From assembly GCA_027574665.1 (NCBI GenBank), contig CM050659.1, positions 873,001 through 937,000 on the forward strand: a stretch of DNA of 64,000 bases, given 5' to 3'. The notes under the pieces are model-generated. The model saw only the letters and a list, made by a program, of their open reading frames with translations, had not been told where the DNA came from and searched no databases. The DNA comes from Rhynochetos jubatus (taxonomy: Eukaryota > Chordata > Aves > Eurypygiformes > Rhynochetidae). Both the position numbers and the translations under genes were made by a program. Within the stretch, counting starts at the first letter, position 1, and each line of letters opens with the position of its first letter. Below, piece by piece: positions 34,338 to 47,551 of this stretch.

Positions 34338-35753
34338 ATGCGCGGCTCGTTGAAGCGTCTGCCCGAACACGGACATCTGAAGCAGCACTCTAATGCGACC
34401 AAACAGAAAGAGTTAGGAGAGAATTTCTTGTCCCTTCTTGCTGCGCCTTTGCAGAGCACTGCGTGCCAGAGCAGCCGGATCGCTGTGTTGCTTGCAATCT
34501 CCAGTTCCAACAGTGCCACAGTTCCTCGGCAACAGAAAGAGCTAGGAAGGAATTGCTTACGCTGTTTTCTCTCGCTGTGCTCTAGCAGTTCGTTCCCTTT
34601 TCGGCAGAGCGCGGGACCGCTTGCAAAGCTTAGAAACAAACCTCTCCCTTTTCCTCCAAAAGGGAAAGAGCTACGAGGGAATTTCTTAGCGAAACCTTGT
34701 TTGTTTTGGCAGAGCACTGCATGCCTCTTAAGACAGAGCTCTGTATCCCCGGGAAAGTCGAAATCCACAGGGTCACCTTCTCTGTGCTAACAGGCTCGGA
34801 GAGGCTCGAATGCGCGGCTCGTTGAAGCGTCTGCCCGAACACGGACATCTGAAGCAGCACTCTAATGCGACCAAACAGAAAGAGTTAGGAGAGAATTTCT
34901 TGTCCCTTCTTGCTGCGCCTTTGCAGAGCACTGCGTGCCAGAGCAGCCGGATCGCTGTGTTGCTTGCAATCTCCAGTTCCAACAGTGCCACAGTTCCTCG
35001 GCAACAGAAAGAGCTAGGAAGGAATTGCTTACGCTGTTTTCTCTCGCTGTGCTCTAGCAGTTCGTTCCCTTTTCGGCAGAGCGCGGGACCGCTTGCAAAG
35101 CTTAGAAACAAACCTCTCCCTTTTCCTCCAAAAGGGAAAGAGCTACGAGGGAATTTCTTAGCGAAACCTTGTTTGTTTTGGCAGAGCACTGCATGCCTCT
35201 TAAGACAGAGCTCTGTATCCCCGGGAAAGTCGAAATCCACAGGGTCACCTTCTCTGTGCTAACAGGCTCGGAGAGGCTCGAATGCGCGGCTCGTTGAAGC
35301 GTCTGCCCGAACACGGACATCTGAAGCAGCACTCTAATGCGACCAAACAGAAAGAGTTAGGAGAGAATTTCTTGTCCCTTCTTGCTGCGCCTTTGCAGAG
35401 CACTGCGTGCCAGAGCAGCCGGATCGCTGTGTTGCTTGCAATCTCCAGTTCCAACAGTGCCACAGTTCCTCGGCAACAGAAAGAGCTAGGAAGGAATTGC
35501 TTACGCTGTTTTCTCTCGCTGTGCTCTAGCAGTTCGTTCCCTTTTCGGCAGAGCGCGGGACCGCTTGCAAAGCTTAGAAACAAACCTCTCCCTTTTCCTC
35601 CAAAAGGGAAAGAGCTACGAGGGAATTTCTTAGCGAAACCTTGTTTGTTTTGGCAGAGCACTGCATGCCTCTTAAGACAGAGCTCTGTATCCCCGGGAAA
35701 GTCGAAATCCACAGGGTCACCTTCTCTGTGCTAACAGGCTCGGAGAGGCTCGA
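34338..35753 (+). repeat. Run of three apparently identical units (M73-M75)
   Basis: Three successive units with C at pos. 53 show no difference that I can find. This is the most homogeneous stretch in the window and suggests very recent local amplification or conversion. Confidence 0.75.
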
Positions 35754-36697
35754 ATGCGCGGCTCGTTGAAGCGTCTGCCCGAACACGGACATCTGAAGCA
35801 GCACTGTAATGCGACCAAACAGAAAGAGTTAGGAGAGAATTTCTTGTCCCTTCTTGCTGCGCCTTTGCAGAGCACTGCGTGCCAGAGCAGCCGGATCGCT
35901 GTGTTGCTTGCAATCTCCAGTTCCAACAGTGCCACAGTTCCTCGGCAACAGAAAGAGCTAGGAAGGAATTGCTTACGCTGTTTTCTCTCGCTGTGCTCTA
36001 GCAGTTCGTTCCCTTTTCGGCAGAGCGCGGGACCGCTTGCAAAGCTTAGAAACAAACCTCTCCCTTTTCCTCCAAAAGGGAAAGAGCTACGAGGGAATTT
36101 CTTAGCGAAACCTTGTTTGTTTTGGCAGAGCACTGCATGCCTCTTAAGACAGAGCTCTGTATCCCCGGGAAAGTCGAAAACCACAGGGTCACCTTCTCTG
36201 TGCTAACAGGCTCGGAGAGGCTCGAAGGCGCGGCTCGTTGAAGCGTCTGCCCGAACACGGACATCTGAAGCAGCACTCTAATGCGACCAAACAGAAAGAG
36301 TTAGGAGAGAATTTCTTGTCCCTTCTTGCTGCGCCTTTGCAGAGCACTGCGTGCCAGAGCAGCCGGATCGCTGTGTTGCTTGCAATCTCCAGTTCCAACA
36401 GTGCCACAGTTCCTCGGCAACAGAAAGAGCTAGGAAGGAATTGCTTGCGCTGTTTTCTCTCGCTGTGCTCTAGCAGTTCGTTCCCTTTTCGGCAGAGCGC
36501 GGGACCGCTTGCAAAGCTTAGAAACAAACCTCTCCCTTTTCCTCCAAAAGGGAAAGAGCTACGAGGGAATTTCTTAGCGAAACCTTGTTTGTTTTGGCAG
36601 AGCACTGCATGCCTCTTAAGACAGAGCTCTGTATCCCCGGGAAAGTCGAAAACCACAGGGTCACCTTCTCTGTGCTAACAGGCTCGGAGAGGCTCGA
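35754..36697 (+). repeat. Two-unit block i, left copy (M76-M77)
   Basis: Both units end with A at pos. 427 (GAAAACC). The second starts CGAAGGCGCGG (its initial ATG is lost) and has C at pos. 53 and G at pos. 222. The pair recurs at 56047-56990, 20,293 bp away (43 units minus three single-base deletions). Confidence 0.75.
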
Positions 36698-39057
36698 AGG
36701 CGCGGCTCGTTGAGGCGTCTGCCCGAACACGGACATCTGAAGCAGCACTCTAATGCGACCAAACAGAAAGAGTTAGGAGAGAATTTCTTGTCCCTTCTTG
36801 CTGCGCCTTTGCAGAGCACTGCGTGCCAGAGCAGCCGGATCGCTGTGTTGCTTGCAATCTCCAGTTCCAACAGTGCCACAGTTCCTCGGCAACAGAAAGA
36901 GCTAGGAAGGAATTGCTTGCGCTGTTTTCTCTCGCTGTGCTCTAGCAGTTCGTTCCCTTTTCGGCAGAGCGCGGGACCGCTTGCAAAGCTTAGAAACAAA
37001 CCTCTCCCTTTTCCTCCAAAAGGGAAAGAGCTACGAGGGAATTTCTTAGCGAAACCTTGTTTGTTTTGGCAGAGCACTGCATGCCTCTTAAGACAGAGCT
37101 CTGTATCCCCGGGAAAGTCGAAATCCACAGGGTCACCTTCTCTGTGCTAACAGGCTCGGAGAGGCTGGAATGCGCGGCTCGTTGAAGCGTCTGCCCGAAC
37201 ACGGACATCTGAAGCAGCACTGTAATGCGACCAAACAGAAAGAGTTAGGAGAGAATTTCTTGTCCCTTCTTGCTGCGCCCTTGCAGAGCACTGCGTGCCA
37301 GAGCAGCCGGATCGCTGTGTTGCTTGCAATCTCCAGTTCCAACAGTGCCACAGTTCCTCGGCAACAGAAAGAGCTAGGAAGGAATTGCTTACGCTGTTTT
37401 CTCTCGCTGTGCTCTAGCAGTTCGTTCCCTTTTCGGCAGAGCGCGGGACCGCTTGCAAAGCTTAGAAACAAACCTCTCCCTTTTCCTCCAAAAGGGAAAG
37501 AGCTACGAGGGAATTTCTTAGCGAAACCTTGTTTGTTTTGGCAGAGCACTGCATGCCTCTTAAGACAGAGCTCTGTATCCCCGGGAAAGTCGAAATCCAC
37601 AGGGTCACCTTCTCTGTGCTAACAGGCTCGGAGAGGCTGGAATGCGCGGCTCGTTGAAGCGTCTGCCCGAACACGGACATCTGAAGCAGCACTCTAATGC
37701 GACCAAACAGAAAGAGTTAGGAGAGAATTTCTTGTCCCTTCTTGCTGCGCCTTTGCAGAGCACTGCGTGCCAGAGCAGCCGGATCGCTGTGTTGCTTGCA
37801 ATCTCCAGTTCCAACAGTGCCACAGTTCCTCGGCAACAGAAAGAGCTAGGAAGGAATTGCTTACGCTGTTTTCTCTCGCTGTGCTCTAGCAGTTCGTTCC
37901 CTTTTCGGCAGAGCGCGGGACCGCTTGCAAAGCTTAGAAACAAACCTCTCCCTTTTCCTCCAAAAGGGAAAGAGCTACGAGGGAATTTCTTAGCGAAACC
38001 TTGTTTGTTTTGGCAGAGCACTGCATGCCTCTTAAGACAGAGCTCTGTATCCCCGGGAAAGTCGAAATCCACAGGGTCACCTTCTCTGTGCTAACAGGCT
38101 CGGAGAGGCTCGAATGCGCGGCTCGTTGAAGCGTCTGCCCGAACACGGACATCTGAAGCAGCACTCTAATGCGACCAAACAGGAAGAGTTAGGAGAGAAT
38201 TTCTTGTCCCTTCTTGCTGCGCCTTTGCAGAGCACTGCGTGCCAGAGCAGCCGGATCGCTGTGTTGCTTGCAATCTCCAGTTCCAACAGTGCCACAGTTC
38301 CTCGGCAACAGAAAGAGCTAGGAAGGAATTGCTTACGCTGTTTTCTCTCGCTGTGCTCTAGCAGTTCGTTCCCTTTTCGGCAGAGCGCGGGACCGCTTGC
38401 AAAGCTTAGAAACAAACCTCTCCCTTTTCCTCCAAAAGGGAAAGAGCTACGAGGGAATTTCTTAGCGAAACCTTGTTTGTTTTGGCAGAGCACTGCATGC
38501 CTCTTGAGACAGAGCTCTGTATCCCCGGGAAAGTCGAAATCCACAGGGTCACCTTCTCTGTGCTAACAGGCTCGGAGAGGCTCGAATGCGCGGCTCGTTG
38601 AAGCGTCTGCCCGAACACGGACATCTGAAGCAGCACTGTAATGCGACCAAACAGAAAGAGTTAGGAGAGAATTTCTTGTCCCTTCTTGCTGCGCCTTTGC
38701 AGAGCACTGCGTGCCAGAGCAGCCGGACCGCTGTGTTGCTTGCAATCTCCAGTTCCAACAGTGCCACAGTTCCTCGGCAACAGAAAGAGCTAGGAAGGAA
38801 TTGCTTACGCTGTTTTCTCTCGCTGTGCTCTAGCAGTTCGTTCCCTTTTCGGCAGAGCGCGGGACCGCTTGCAAAGCTTAGAAACAAACCTCTCCCTTTT
38901 CCTCCAAAAGGGAAAGAGCTACGAGGGAATTTCTTAGCGAAACCTTGTTTGTTTTGGCAGAGCACTGCATGCCTCTTAAGACAGAGCTCTGTATCCCCGG
39001 GAAAGTCGAAATCCACAGGGTCACCTTCTCTGTGCTAACAGGCTCGGAGAGGCTGGA

Positions 39058-39528
39058 ATGCGCGGCTCGTTGAAGCGTCTGCCCGAACACGGACATCTGA
39101 AGCAGCACTGTAATGGACCAAACAGAAAGAGTTAGGAGAGAATTTCTTGTCCCTTCTTGCTGCGCCTTTGCAGAGCACTGCGTGCCAGAGCAGCCGGATC
39201 GCTGTGTTGCTTGCAATCTCCACTTCCAACAGTGCCACAGTTCCTCGGCAACAGAAAGAGCTAGGAAGGAATTGCTTACGCTGTTTTCTCTCGCTGTGCT
39301 CTAGCAGTTCGTTCCCTTTTCGGCAGAGCGCGGGACCGCTTGCAAAGCTTAGAAACAAACCTCTCCCTTTTCCTCCAAAAGGGAAAGAGCTACGAGGGAA
39401 TTTCTTAGCGAAACCTTGTTTGTTTTGGCAGAGCACTGCATGCCTCTTAAGACAGAGCTCTGTATCCCCGGGAAAGTCGAAATCCACAGGGTCACCTTCT
39501 CTGTGCTAACAGGCTCGGAGAGGCTCGA
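39058..39528 (+). repeat. 471-bp unit with single-base deletion (M83)
   Basis: TAATGCGACC reads TAATGGACC, so one C is missing between 39,115 and 39,116. Apart from the shared deletion of M94/M114, this is the only length change in the window. The unit also carries TCCACTTCC (as does the unit at 32922) and is preceded by G at pos. 470. Confidence 0.95.
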
Positions 39529-42500
39529 ATGCGCGGCTCGTTGAAGCGTCTGCCCGAACACGGACATCTGAAGCAGCACTCTAATGCGACCAAACAGGAA
39601 GAGTTAGGAGAGAATTTCTTGTCCCTTCTTGCTGCGCCTTTGCAGAGCACTGCGTGCCAGAGCAGCCGGATCGCTGTGTTGCTTGCAATCTCCAGTTCCA
39701 ACAGTGCCACAGTTCCTCGGCAACAGAAAGAGCTAGGAAGGAATTGCTTACGCTGTTTTCTCTCGCTGTGCTCTAGCAGTTCGTTCCCTTTTCGGCAGAG
39801 CGCGGGACCGCTTGCAAAGCTTAGAAACAAACCTCTCCCTTTTCCTCCAAAAGGGAAAGAGCTACGAGGGAATTTCTTAGCGAAACCTTGTTTGTTTTGG
39901 CAGAGCACTGCATGCCTCTTGAGACAGAGCTCTGTATCCCCGCGAAAGTCGAAATCCACAGGGTCACCTTCTCTGTGCTAACAGGCTCGGAGAGGCTCGA
40001 ATGCGCGGCTCGTTGAAGCGTCTGCCCGAACACGGACATCTGAAGCAGCACTGTAATGCGACCAAACAGAAAGAGTTAGGAGAGAATTTCTTGTCCCTTC
40101 TTGCTGCGCCTTTGCAGAGCACTGCGTGCCAGAGCAGCCGGATCGCTGTGTTGCTTGCAATCTCCAGTTCCAACAGTGCCACAGTTCCTCGGCAACAGAA
40201 AGAGCTAGGAAGGAATTGCTTACGCTGTTTTCTCTCGCTGTGCTCTAGCAGTTCGTTCCCTTTTCGGCAGAGCGCGGGACCGCTTGCAAAGCTTAGAAAC
40301 AAACCTCTCCCTTTTCCTCCAAAAGGGAAAGAGCTACGAGGGAATTTCTTAGCGAAACCTTGTTTGTTTTGGCAGAGCACTGCATGCCTCTTAAGACAGA
40401 GCTCTCTATCCCCGGGAAAGTCGAAATCCACAGGGTCACCTTCTCTGTGCTAACAGGCTCGGAGAGGCTCGAATGCGCGGCTCGTTGAAGCGTCTGCCCG
40501 AACACGGACATCTGAAGCAGCACTGTAATGCGACCAAACAGAAAGAGTTAGGAGAGAATTTCTTGTCCCTTCTTGCTGTGCCTTTGCAGAGCACTGCGTG
40601 CCAGAGCAGCCGGATCGCTGTGTTGCTTGCAATCTCCAGTTCCAACAGTGCCACAGTTCCTCGGCAACAGAAAGAGCTAGGAAGGAATTGCTTACGCTGT
40701 TTTCTCTCGCTGTGCTCTAGCAGTTCGTTCCCTTTTCGGCAGAGCGCGGGACCGCTTGCAAAGCTTAGAAACAAAGCTCTCCCTTTTCCTCCAAAAGGGA
40801 AAGAGCTACGAGGGAATTTCTTAGCGAAACCTTGTTTGTTTTGGCAGAGCACTGCATGCCTCTTAAGACAGAGCTCTGTATCCCCGGGAAAGTCGAAATC
40901 CACAGGGTCACCTTCTCTGTGCTAACAGGCTCGGAGAGGCTCGAATGCGCGGCTCGTTGAAGCGTCTGCCCGAACACGGACATCTGAAGCAGCACTGTAA
41001 TGCGACCAAACAGAAAGAGTTAGGAGAGAATTTCTTGTCCCTTCTTGCTGCGCCTTTGCAGAGCACTGCGTGCCAGAGCAGCCGGATCGCTGTGTTGCTT
41101 GCAATCTCCAGTTCCAACAGTGCCACAGTTCCTCGGCAACAGAAAGAGCTAGGAAGGAATTGCTTACGCTGTTTTCTCTCGCTGTGCTCTAGCAGTTCGT
41201 TCCCTTTTCGGCAGAGCGCGGGACCGCTTGCAAAGCTTAGAAACAAACCTCTCCCTTTTCCTCCAAAAGGGAAAGAGCTACGAGGGAATTTCTTAGCGAA
41301 ACCTTGTTTGTTTTGGCAGAGCACTGCATGCCTCTTAAGACAGAGCTCTGTATCCCCGGGAAAGTCGAAATCCACAGGGTCACCTTCTCTGTGCTAACAG
41401 GCTCGGAGAGGCTGGAATGCGCGGCTCGTTGAAGCGTCTGCCCGAACACGGACATCTGAAGCAGCACTGTAATGCGACCAAACAGAAAGAGTTAGGAGAG
41501 AATTTCTTGTCCCTTCTTGCTGCGCGTTTGCAGAGCACTGCGTGCCAGAGCAGCCGGATCGCTGTGTTGCTTGCAATCTCCAGTTCCAACAGTGCCACAG
41601 TTCCTCGGCAACAGAAAGAGCTAGGAAGGAATTGCTTACGCTGTTTTCTCTCGCTGTGCTCTAGCAGTTCGTTCCCTTTTCGGCAGAGCGCGGGACCGCT
41701 TGCAAAGCTTAGAAACAAAGCTCTCCCTTTTCCTCCAAAAGGGAAAGAGCTACGAGGGAATTTCTTAGCGAAACCTTGTTTGTTTTGGCAGAGCACTGCA
41801 TGCCTCTTAAGACAGAGCTCTGTATCCCCGGGAAAGTCGAAATCCACAGGGTCACCTTCTCTGTGCTAACAGGCTCGGAGAGGCTGGAATGCGCGGCTCG
41901 TTGAAGCGTCTGCCCGAACACGGACATCTGAAGCAGCACTGTAATGCGACCAAACAGAAAGAGTTAGGAGAGAATTTCTTGTCCCTTCTTGCTGCGCCTT
42001 TGCAGAGCACTGCGTGCCAGAGCAGCCGGATCGCTGTGTTGCTTGCAATCTCCAGTTCCAACAGTGCCACAGTTCCTCGGCAACAGAAAGAGCTAGGAAG
42101 GAATTGCTTGCGCTGTTTTCTCTCGCTGTGCTCTAGCAGTTCGTTCCCTTTTCGGCAGAGCGCGGGACCGCTTGCAAAGCTTAGAAACAAACCTCTCCCT
42201 TTTCCTCCAAAAGGGAAAGAGCTACGAGGGAATTTCTTAGCGAAACCTTGTTTGTTTTGGCAGAGCACTGCATGCCTCTTAAGACAGAGCTCTGTATCCC
42301 CGGGAAAGTCGAAATCCACAGGGTCACCTTCTCTGTGCTAACAGGCTCGGAGAGGCTGGAATGCGCGGCTCGTTGAAGCGTCTGCCCGAACACGGATATC
42401 TGAAGCAGCACTGTAATGCGACCAAACAGAAAGAGTTAGGAGAGAATTTCTTGTCCCTTCTTGCTGCGCCTTTGCAGAGCACTGCGTGCCAGAGCAGCCG

Positions 42501-43776
42501 GATCGCTGTGTTGCTTGCAATCTCCAGTTCCAACAGTGCCACAGTTCCTCGGCAACAGAAAGAGCTAGGAAGGAATTGCTTGCGCTGTTTTCTCTCGCTG
42601 TGCTCTAGCAGTTCGTTCCCTTTTCGGCAGAGCGCCGGACCGCTTGCAAAGCTTAGAAACAAACCTCTCCCTTTTCCTCCAAAAGGGAAAGAGCTACGAG
42701 GGAATTTCTTAGCGAAACCTTGTTTGTTTTGGCAGAGCACTGCATGCCTCTTAAGACAGAGCTCTGTATCCCCGGGAAAGTCGAAATCCACAGGGTCACC
42801 TTCTCTGTGCTAACAGGCTCGGAGAGGCTGGAATGCGCGGCTCGTTGAAGCGTCTGCCCGAACACGGACATCTGAAGCAGCACTCTAATGCGACCAAACA
42901 GAAAGAGTTAGGAGAGAATTTCTTGTCCCTTCTTGCTGCGCCTTTGCAGAGCACTGCGTGCCAGAGCAGCCGGATCGCTGTGTTGCTTGCAATCTCCAGT
43001 TCCAACAGTGCCACAGTTCCTCGGCAACAGAAAGAGCTAGGAAGGAATTGCTTACGCTGTTTTCTCTCGCTGTGCTCTAGCAGTTCGTTCCCTTTTCGGC
43101 AGAGCGCGGGACCGCTTGCAAAGCTTAGAAACAAACCTCTCCCTTTTCCTCCAAAAGGGAAAGAGCTACGAGGGAATTTCTTAGCGAAACCTTGTTTGTT
43201 TTGGCAGAGCACTGCATGCCTCTTAAGACAGAGCTCTGTATCCCCGGGAAAGTCGAAATCCACAGGGTCACCTTCTCTGTGCTAACAGGCTCGGAGAGGC
43301 TCGAATGCGCGGCTCGTTGAAGCGTCTGCCCGAACACGGACATCTGAAGCAGCACTGTAATGCGACCAAACAGAAAGAGTTAGGAGAGAATTTCTTGTCC
43401 CTTCTTGCTGCGCCCTTGCAGAGCACTGCGTGCCAGAGCAGCCGGATCGCTGTGTTGCTTGCAATCTCCAGTTCCAACAGTGCCACAGTTCCTCGGCAAC
43501 AGAAAGAGCTAGGAAGGAATTGCTTACGCTGTTTTCTCTCGCTGTGCTCTAGCAGTTCGTTCCCTTTTCGGCAGAGCGCGGGACCGCTTGCAAAGCTTAG
43601 AAACAAACCTCTCCCTTTTCCTCCAAAAGGGAAAGAGCTACGAGGGAATTTCTTAGCGAAACCTTGTTTGTTTTGGCAGAGCACTGCATGCCTCTTAAGA
43701 CAGAGCTCTGTATCCCCGGGAAAGTCGAAATCCACAGGGTCACCTTCTCTGTGCTAACAGGCTCGGAGAGGCTGGA

Positions 43777-46526
43777 ATGCGCGGCTCGTTGAAGCGTCTG
43801 CCCGAACACGGATATCTGAAGCAGCACTGTAATGCGACCAAACAGAAAGAGTTAGGAGAGAATTTCTTGTCCCTTCTTGCTGCGCCTTTGCAGAGCACTG
43901 CGTGCCAGAGCAGCCGGATCGCTGTGTTGCTTGCAATCTCCAGTTCCAACAGTGCCACAGTTCCTCGGCAACAGAAAGAGCTAGGAAGGAATTGCTTGCG
44001 CTGTTTTCTCTCGCTGTGCTCTAGCAGTTCGTTCCCTTTTCGGCAGAGTGCGGGACCGCTTGCAAAGCTTAGAAACAAACCTCTCCCTTTTCCTCCAAAA
44101 GGGAAAGAGCTACGAGGGAATTTCTTAGCGAAACCTTGTTTGTTTTGGCAGAGCACTGCATGCCTCTTAAGACAGAGCTCTGTATCCCCGCGAAAGTCGA
44201 AATCCACAGGGTCACCTTCTCTGTGCTAACAGGCTCGGAGAGGCTGGAATGCGCGGCTCGTTGAAGCGTCTGCCCGAACACGGACATCTGAAGCAGCACT
44301 CTAATGCGACCAAATAGAAAGAGTTAGGAGAGTATTTCTTGTCCCTTCTTGCTGCGCCTTTGCAGAGCACTGCGTGCCAGAGCAGCCGGATCGCTGTGTT
44401 GCTTGCAATCTCCAGTTCCAACAGTGCCACAGTTCCTCGGCAACAGAAAGAGCTAGGAAGGAATTGCTTACGCTGTTTTCTCTCGCTGTGCTCTAGCAGT
44501 TCGTTCATTTTCGGCAGAGCGCGGGACCGCTTGCAAAGCTTAGAAACAAACCTCTCCCTTTTCCTCCAAAAGGGAAAGAGCTACGAGGGAATTTCTTAGC
44601 GAAACCTTGTTTGTTTTGGCAGAGCACTGCATGCCTCTGAAGACAGAGCTCTGTATCCCCGGGAAAGTCGAAAGCCACAGGGTCACCTTCTCTGTGCTAA
44701 CAGGCTCGGAGAGGCTGGAATGCGCGGCTCGTTGAAGCGTCTGCCCGAACACGGACATCTGAAGCAGCACTGTAATGCGACCAAACAGAAAGAGTTAGGA
44801 GAGTATTTCTTGTCCCTTCTTGCTGCGCCTTTGCAGAGCACTGCGTGCCAGAGCAGCCGGATCGCTGTGTTGCTTGCAATCTCCAGTTCCAACAGTGCCA
44901 CAGTTCCTCGGCAACAGAAAGAGCTAGGAAGGAATTGCTTATGCTGTTTTCTCTCGCTGTGCTCTAGCAGTTCGTTCCCTTTTCGGCAGAGCGCGGGACC
45001 GCTTGCAAAGCTTAGAAACAAACCTCTCCCTTTTCCTCCAAAAGGGAAAGAGCTACGAGGGAATTTCTTAGCGAAACCTTGTTTGTTTTGGCAGAGCACT
45101 GCATGCCTCTGAAGACAGAGCTCTGTATCCCCGGGAAAGTCGAAAGCCACAGGGTCACCTTCTCTGTGCTAACAGGCTCGGAAAGGCTCGAATGCGCGGC
45201 TCGTTGAAGCGTCTGCCCGAACACGGACATCTGAAGCAGCACTGTAATGCGACCAAACAGAAAGAGTTAGGAGAGAATTTCTTGTCCCTTCTTGCTGCGC
45301 CCTTGCAGAGCACTGCGTGCCAGAGCAGCCGGATCGCTGTGTTGCTTGCAATCTCCAGTTCCAACAGTGCCACAGTTCCTCGGCAACAGAAAGAGCTAGG
45401 AAGGAATTGCTTACGCTGTTTTCTCTCGCTGTGCTCTAGCAGTTCGTTCCCTTTTCGGCAGAGCGCGGGACCGCTTGCAAAGCTTAGAAACAAACCTCTC
45501 CCTTTTCCTCCAAAAGGGAAAGAGCTACGAGGGAATTTCTTAGCGAAACCTTGTTTGTTTTGGCAGAGCACTGCATGCCTCTTAAGACAGAGCTCTGTAT
45601 CCCCGGGAAAGTCGAAATCCACAGGGTCACCTTCTCTGTGCTAACAGGCTCGGAGAGGCTCGAATGCGCGGCTCGTTGAAGCGTCTGCCCGAACACGGAC
45701 ATCTAAAGCAGCACTGTAATGCGACCAAACAGAAAGAGTTAGGAGAGAATTTCTTGTCCCTTCTTGCTGCGCCTTTGCAGAGCACTGCGTGCCAGAGCAG
45801 CCGGATCGCTGTGTTGCTTGCAATCTCCAGTTCCAACAGTGCCACAGTTCCTCGGCAACAGAAAGAGCTAGGAAGGAATTGCTTGCGCTGTTTTCTCTCG
45901 CTGTGCTCTAGCAGTTCGTTCCCTTTTCGGCAGAGCGCGGGACCGCTTGCAAAGCTTAGAAACAAACCTCTCCCTTTTCCTCCAAAAAGGAAAGAGCTAC
46001 GAGAGAATTTCTTAGGGAAACCTTGTTTGTTTTGGCAGAGCACTGCATGCCTCTTAAGACAGAGCTCTGTATCCCCGGGAAAGTCGAAATCCACAGGGTC
46101 ACCTTCTCTGTGCTAACAGGCTCGGAGAGGCTGGAATGCGCGGCTCGTTGAAGCGTCTGCCCGAACACGGACATCTGAAGCAGCACTGTAATGCGACCAA
46201 ACAGAAAGAGTTAGGAGAGAATTTCTTGTCCCTTCTTGCTGCGCCCTTGCAGAGCACTGCGTGCCAGAGCAGCCGGATCGCTGTGTTGCTTGCAATCTCC
46301 AGTTCCAACAGTGCCACAGTTCCTCGGCAACAGAAAGAGCTAGGAAGGAATTGCTTGCGCTGTTTTCTCTCGCTGTGCTCTAGCAGTTTGTTCCCTTTTC
46401 GGCAGAGCGCGGGACCGCTTGCAAAGCTTAGAAACAAAGCTCTCCCTTTTCCTCCAAAAGGGAAAGAGCTACGAGGGAATTTCTTAGCGAAACCTTGTTT
46501 GTTTTGGCAGAGCACTGCATGCCTCT
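43777..46526 (+). repeat. Block e, left copy (M93 to most of M98)
   Basis: Ordered markers are: GGATATC with GAGTGCGGG; the landmark deletion unit; GAGTATTTC with CTTATGCTG; GGAAAGGCTCG; CATCTAAAG with CCAAAAAGG and CGAGAGAATTTC; then AGTTTGTTCCC with G at pos. 304. It matches 53216-55965. I see one difference within the block: CCCCGCG (left) versus CCCCGGG (right) in the first unit. The copies part at pos. 392 of the last unit. Confidence 0.9.
44249..44719 (+). repeat. 471-bp landmark unit, left copy (M94)
   Basis: TTCGTTCCCTTTT reads TTCGTTCATTTT at about 44,506 (one base lost plus a substitution). It also has AAATAGAAAG at 44,315, GAGTATTTC at 44,333, C at pos. 53 and TGA at pos. 392. The identical combination recurs in the unit at 53688, which proves block copying rather than recurrent mutation. 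Confidence 0.95.
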
Positions 46527-46607
46527 TAAGACAGAGCTCTGTATCCCCGGGAAAGTCGAAATCCACAGGGTCACCTTCTCTGTGCTAACAGGCTCGGAGA
46601 GGCTCGA

Positions 46608-47551
46608 ATGCGCGGCTCGTTGAAGCGTCTGCCCGAACACGGACATCTGAAGCGGCACTGTAATGCGACCAAACAGAAAGAGTTAGGAGAGAATTTCTTG
46701 TCCCTTCTTGCTGCGCGTTTGCAGAGCACTGCGTGCCAGAGCAGCCGGATCGCTGTGTTGCTTGCAATCTCCAGTTCCAACAGTGCCACAGTTCCTCGGC
46801 AACAGAAAGAGCTAGGAAGGAATTGCTTACGCTGTTTTCTCTCGCTGTGCTCTAGCAGTTCGTTCCCTTTTCGGCAGAGCGCGGGACCGCTTGCAAAGCT
46901 TAGAAACAAACCTCTCCCTTTTCCTCCAAAAGGGAAAGAGCTACGAGGGAATTTCTTAGCGAAACCTTGTTTGTTTTGGCAGAGCACTGCATGCCTCTTA
47001 AGACAGAGCTCTGTATCCCCGGGAAAGTCGAAATCCACAGGGTCACCTTCTCTGTGCTAACAGGCTCGGAGAGGCTCGAATGCGCGGCTCGTTGAAGCGT
47101 CTGCCCGAACACGGACATCTGAAGCGGCACTGTAATGCGACCAAACAGAAAGAGTTAGGAGAGAATTTCTTGTCCCTTCTTGCTGCGCGTTTGCAGAGCA
47201 CTGCGTGCCAGAGCAGCCGGATCGCTGTGTTGCTTGCAATCTCCAGTTCCAACAGTGCCACAGTTCCTCGGCAACAGAAAGAGCTAGGAAGGAATTGCTT
47301 ACGCTGTTTTCTCTCGCTGTGCTCTAGCAGTTCGTTCCCTTTTCGGCAGAGCGCGGGACCGCTTGCAAAGCTTAGAAACAAACCTCTCCCTTTTCCTCCA
47401 AAAGGGAAAGAGCTACGAGGGAATTTCTTAGCGAAACCTTGTTTGTTTTGGCAGAGCACTGCATGCCTCTTAAGACAGAGCTCTGTATCCCCGGGAAAGT
47501 CGAAATCCACAGGGTCACCTTCTCTGTGCTAACAGGCTCGGAGAGGCTCGA
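46608..47551 (+). repeat. Adjacent pair of apparently identical units (M99-M100)
   Basis: Both carry the uncommon combination AAGCGGCAC plus CTGCGCGTTTGC. A single such unit is present in the corresponding place at 56991, so one copy was duplicated here or lost there. Confidence 0.8.

Larger units (their letters stand above)
32450..44248 (+). repeat. Central domain rich in the pos. 53 C variant (M69-M93)
   Basis: GCACTCTAATG replaces GCACTGTAATG in units at 32450, 33394, 33866, 34338, 34810, 35282, 36226, 36698, 37642, 38114, 39529 and 42833. Outside this domain I find it only in units belonging to copied blocks (44249, 53688, 56519). The domain is otherwise fairly uniform: T at pos. 111, C at pos. 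304 and T at pos. 392 predominate. It includes isolated T-type units at 33866 and 38586 and the single-deletion unit at 39058. Confidence 0.75.
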
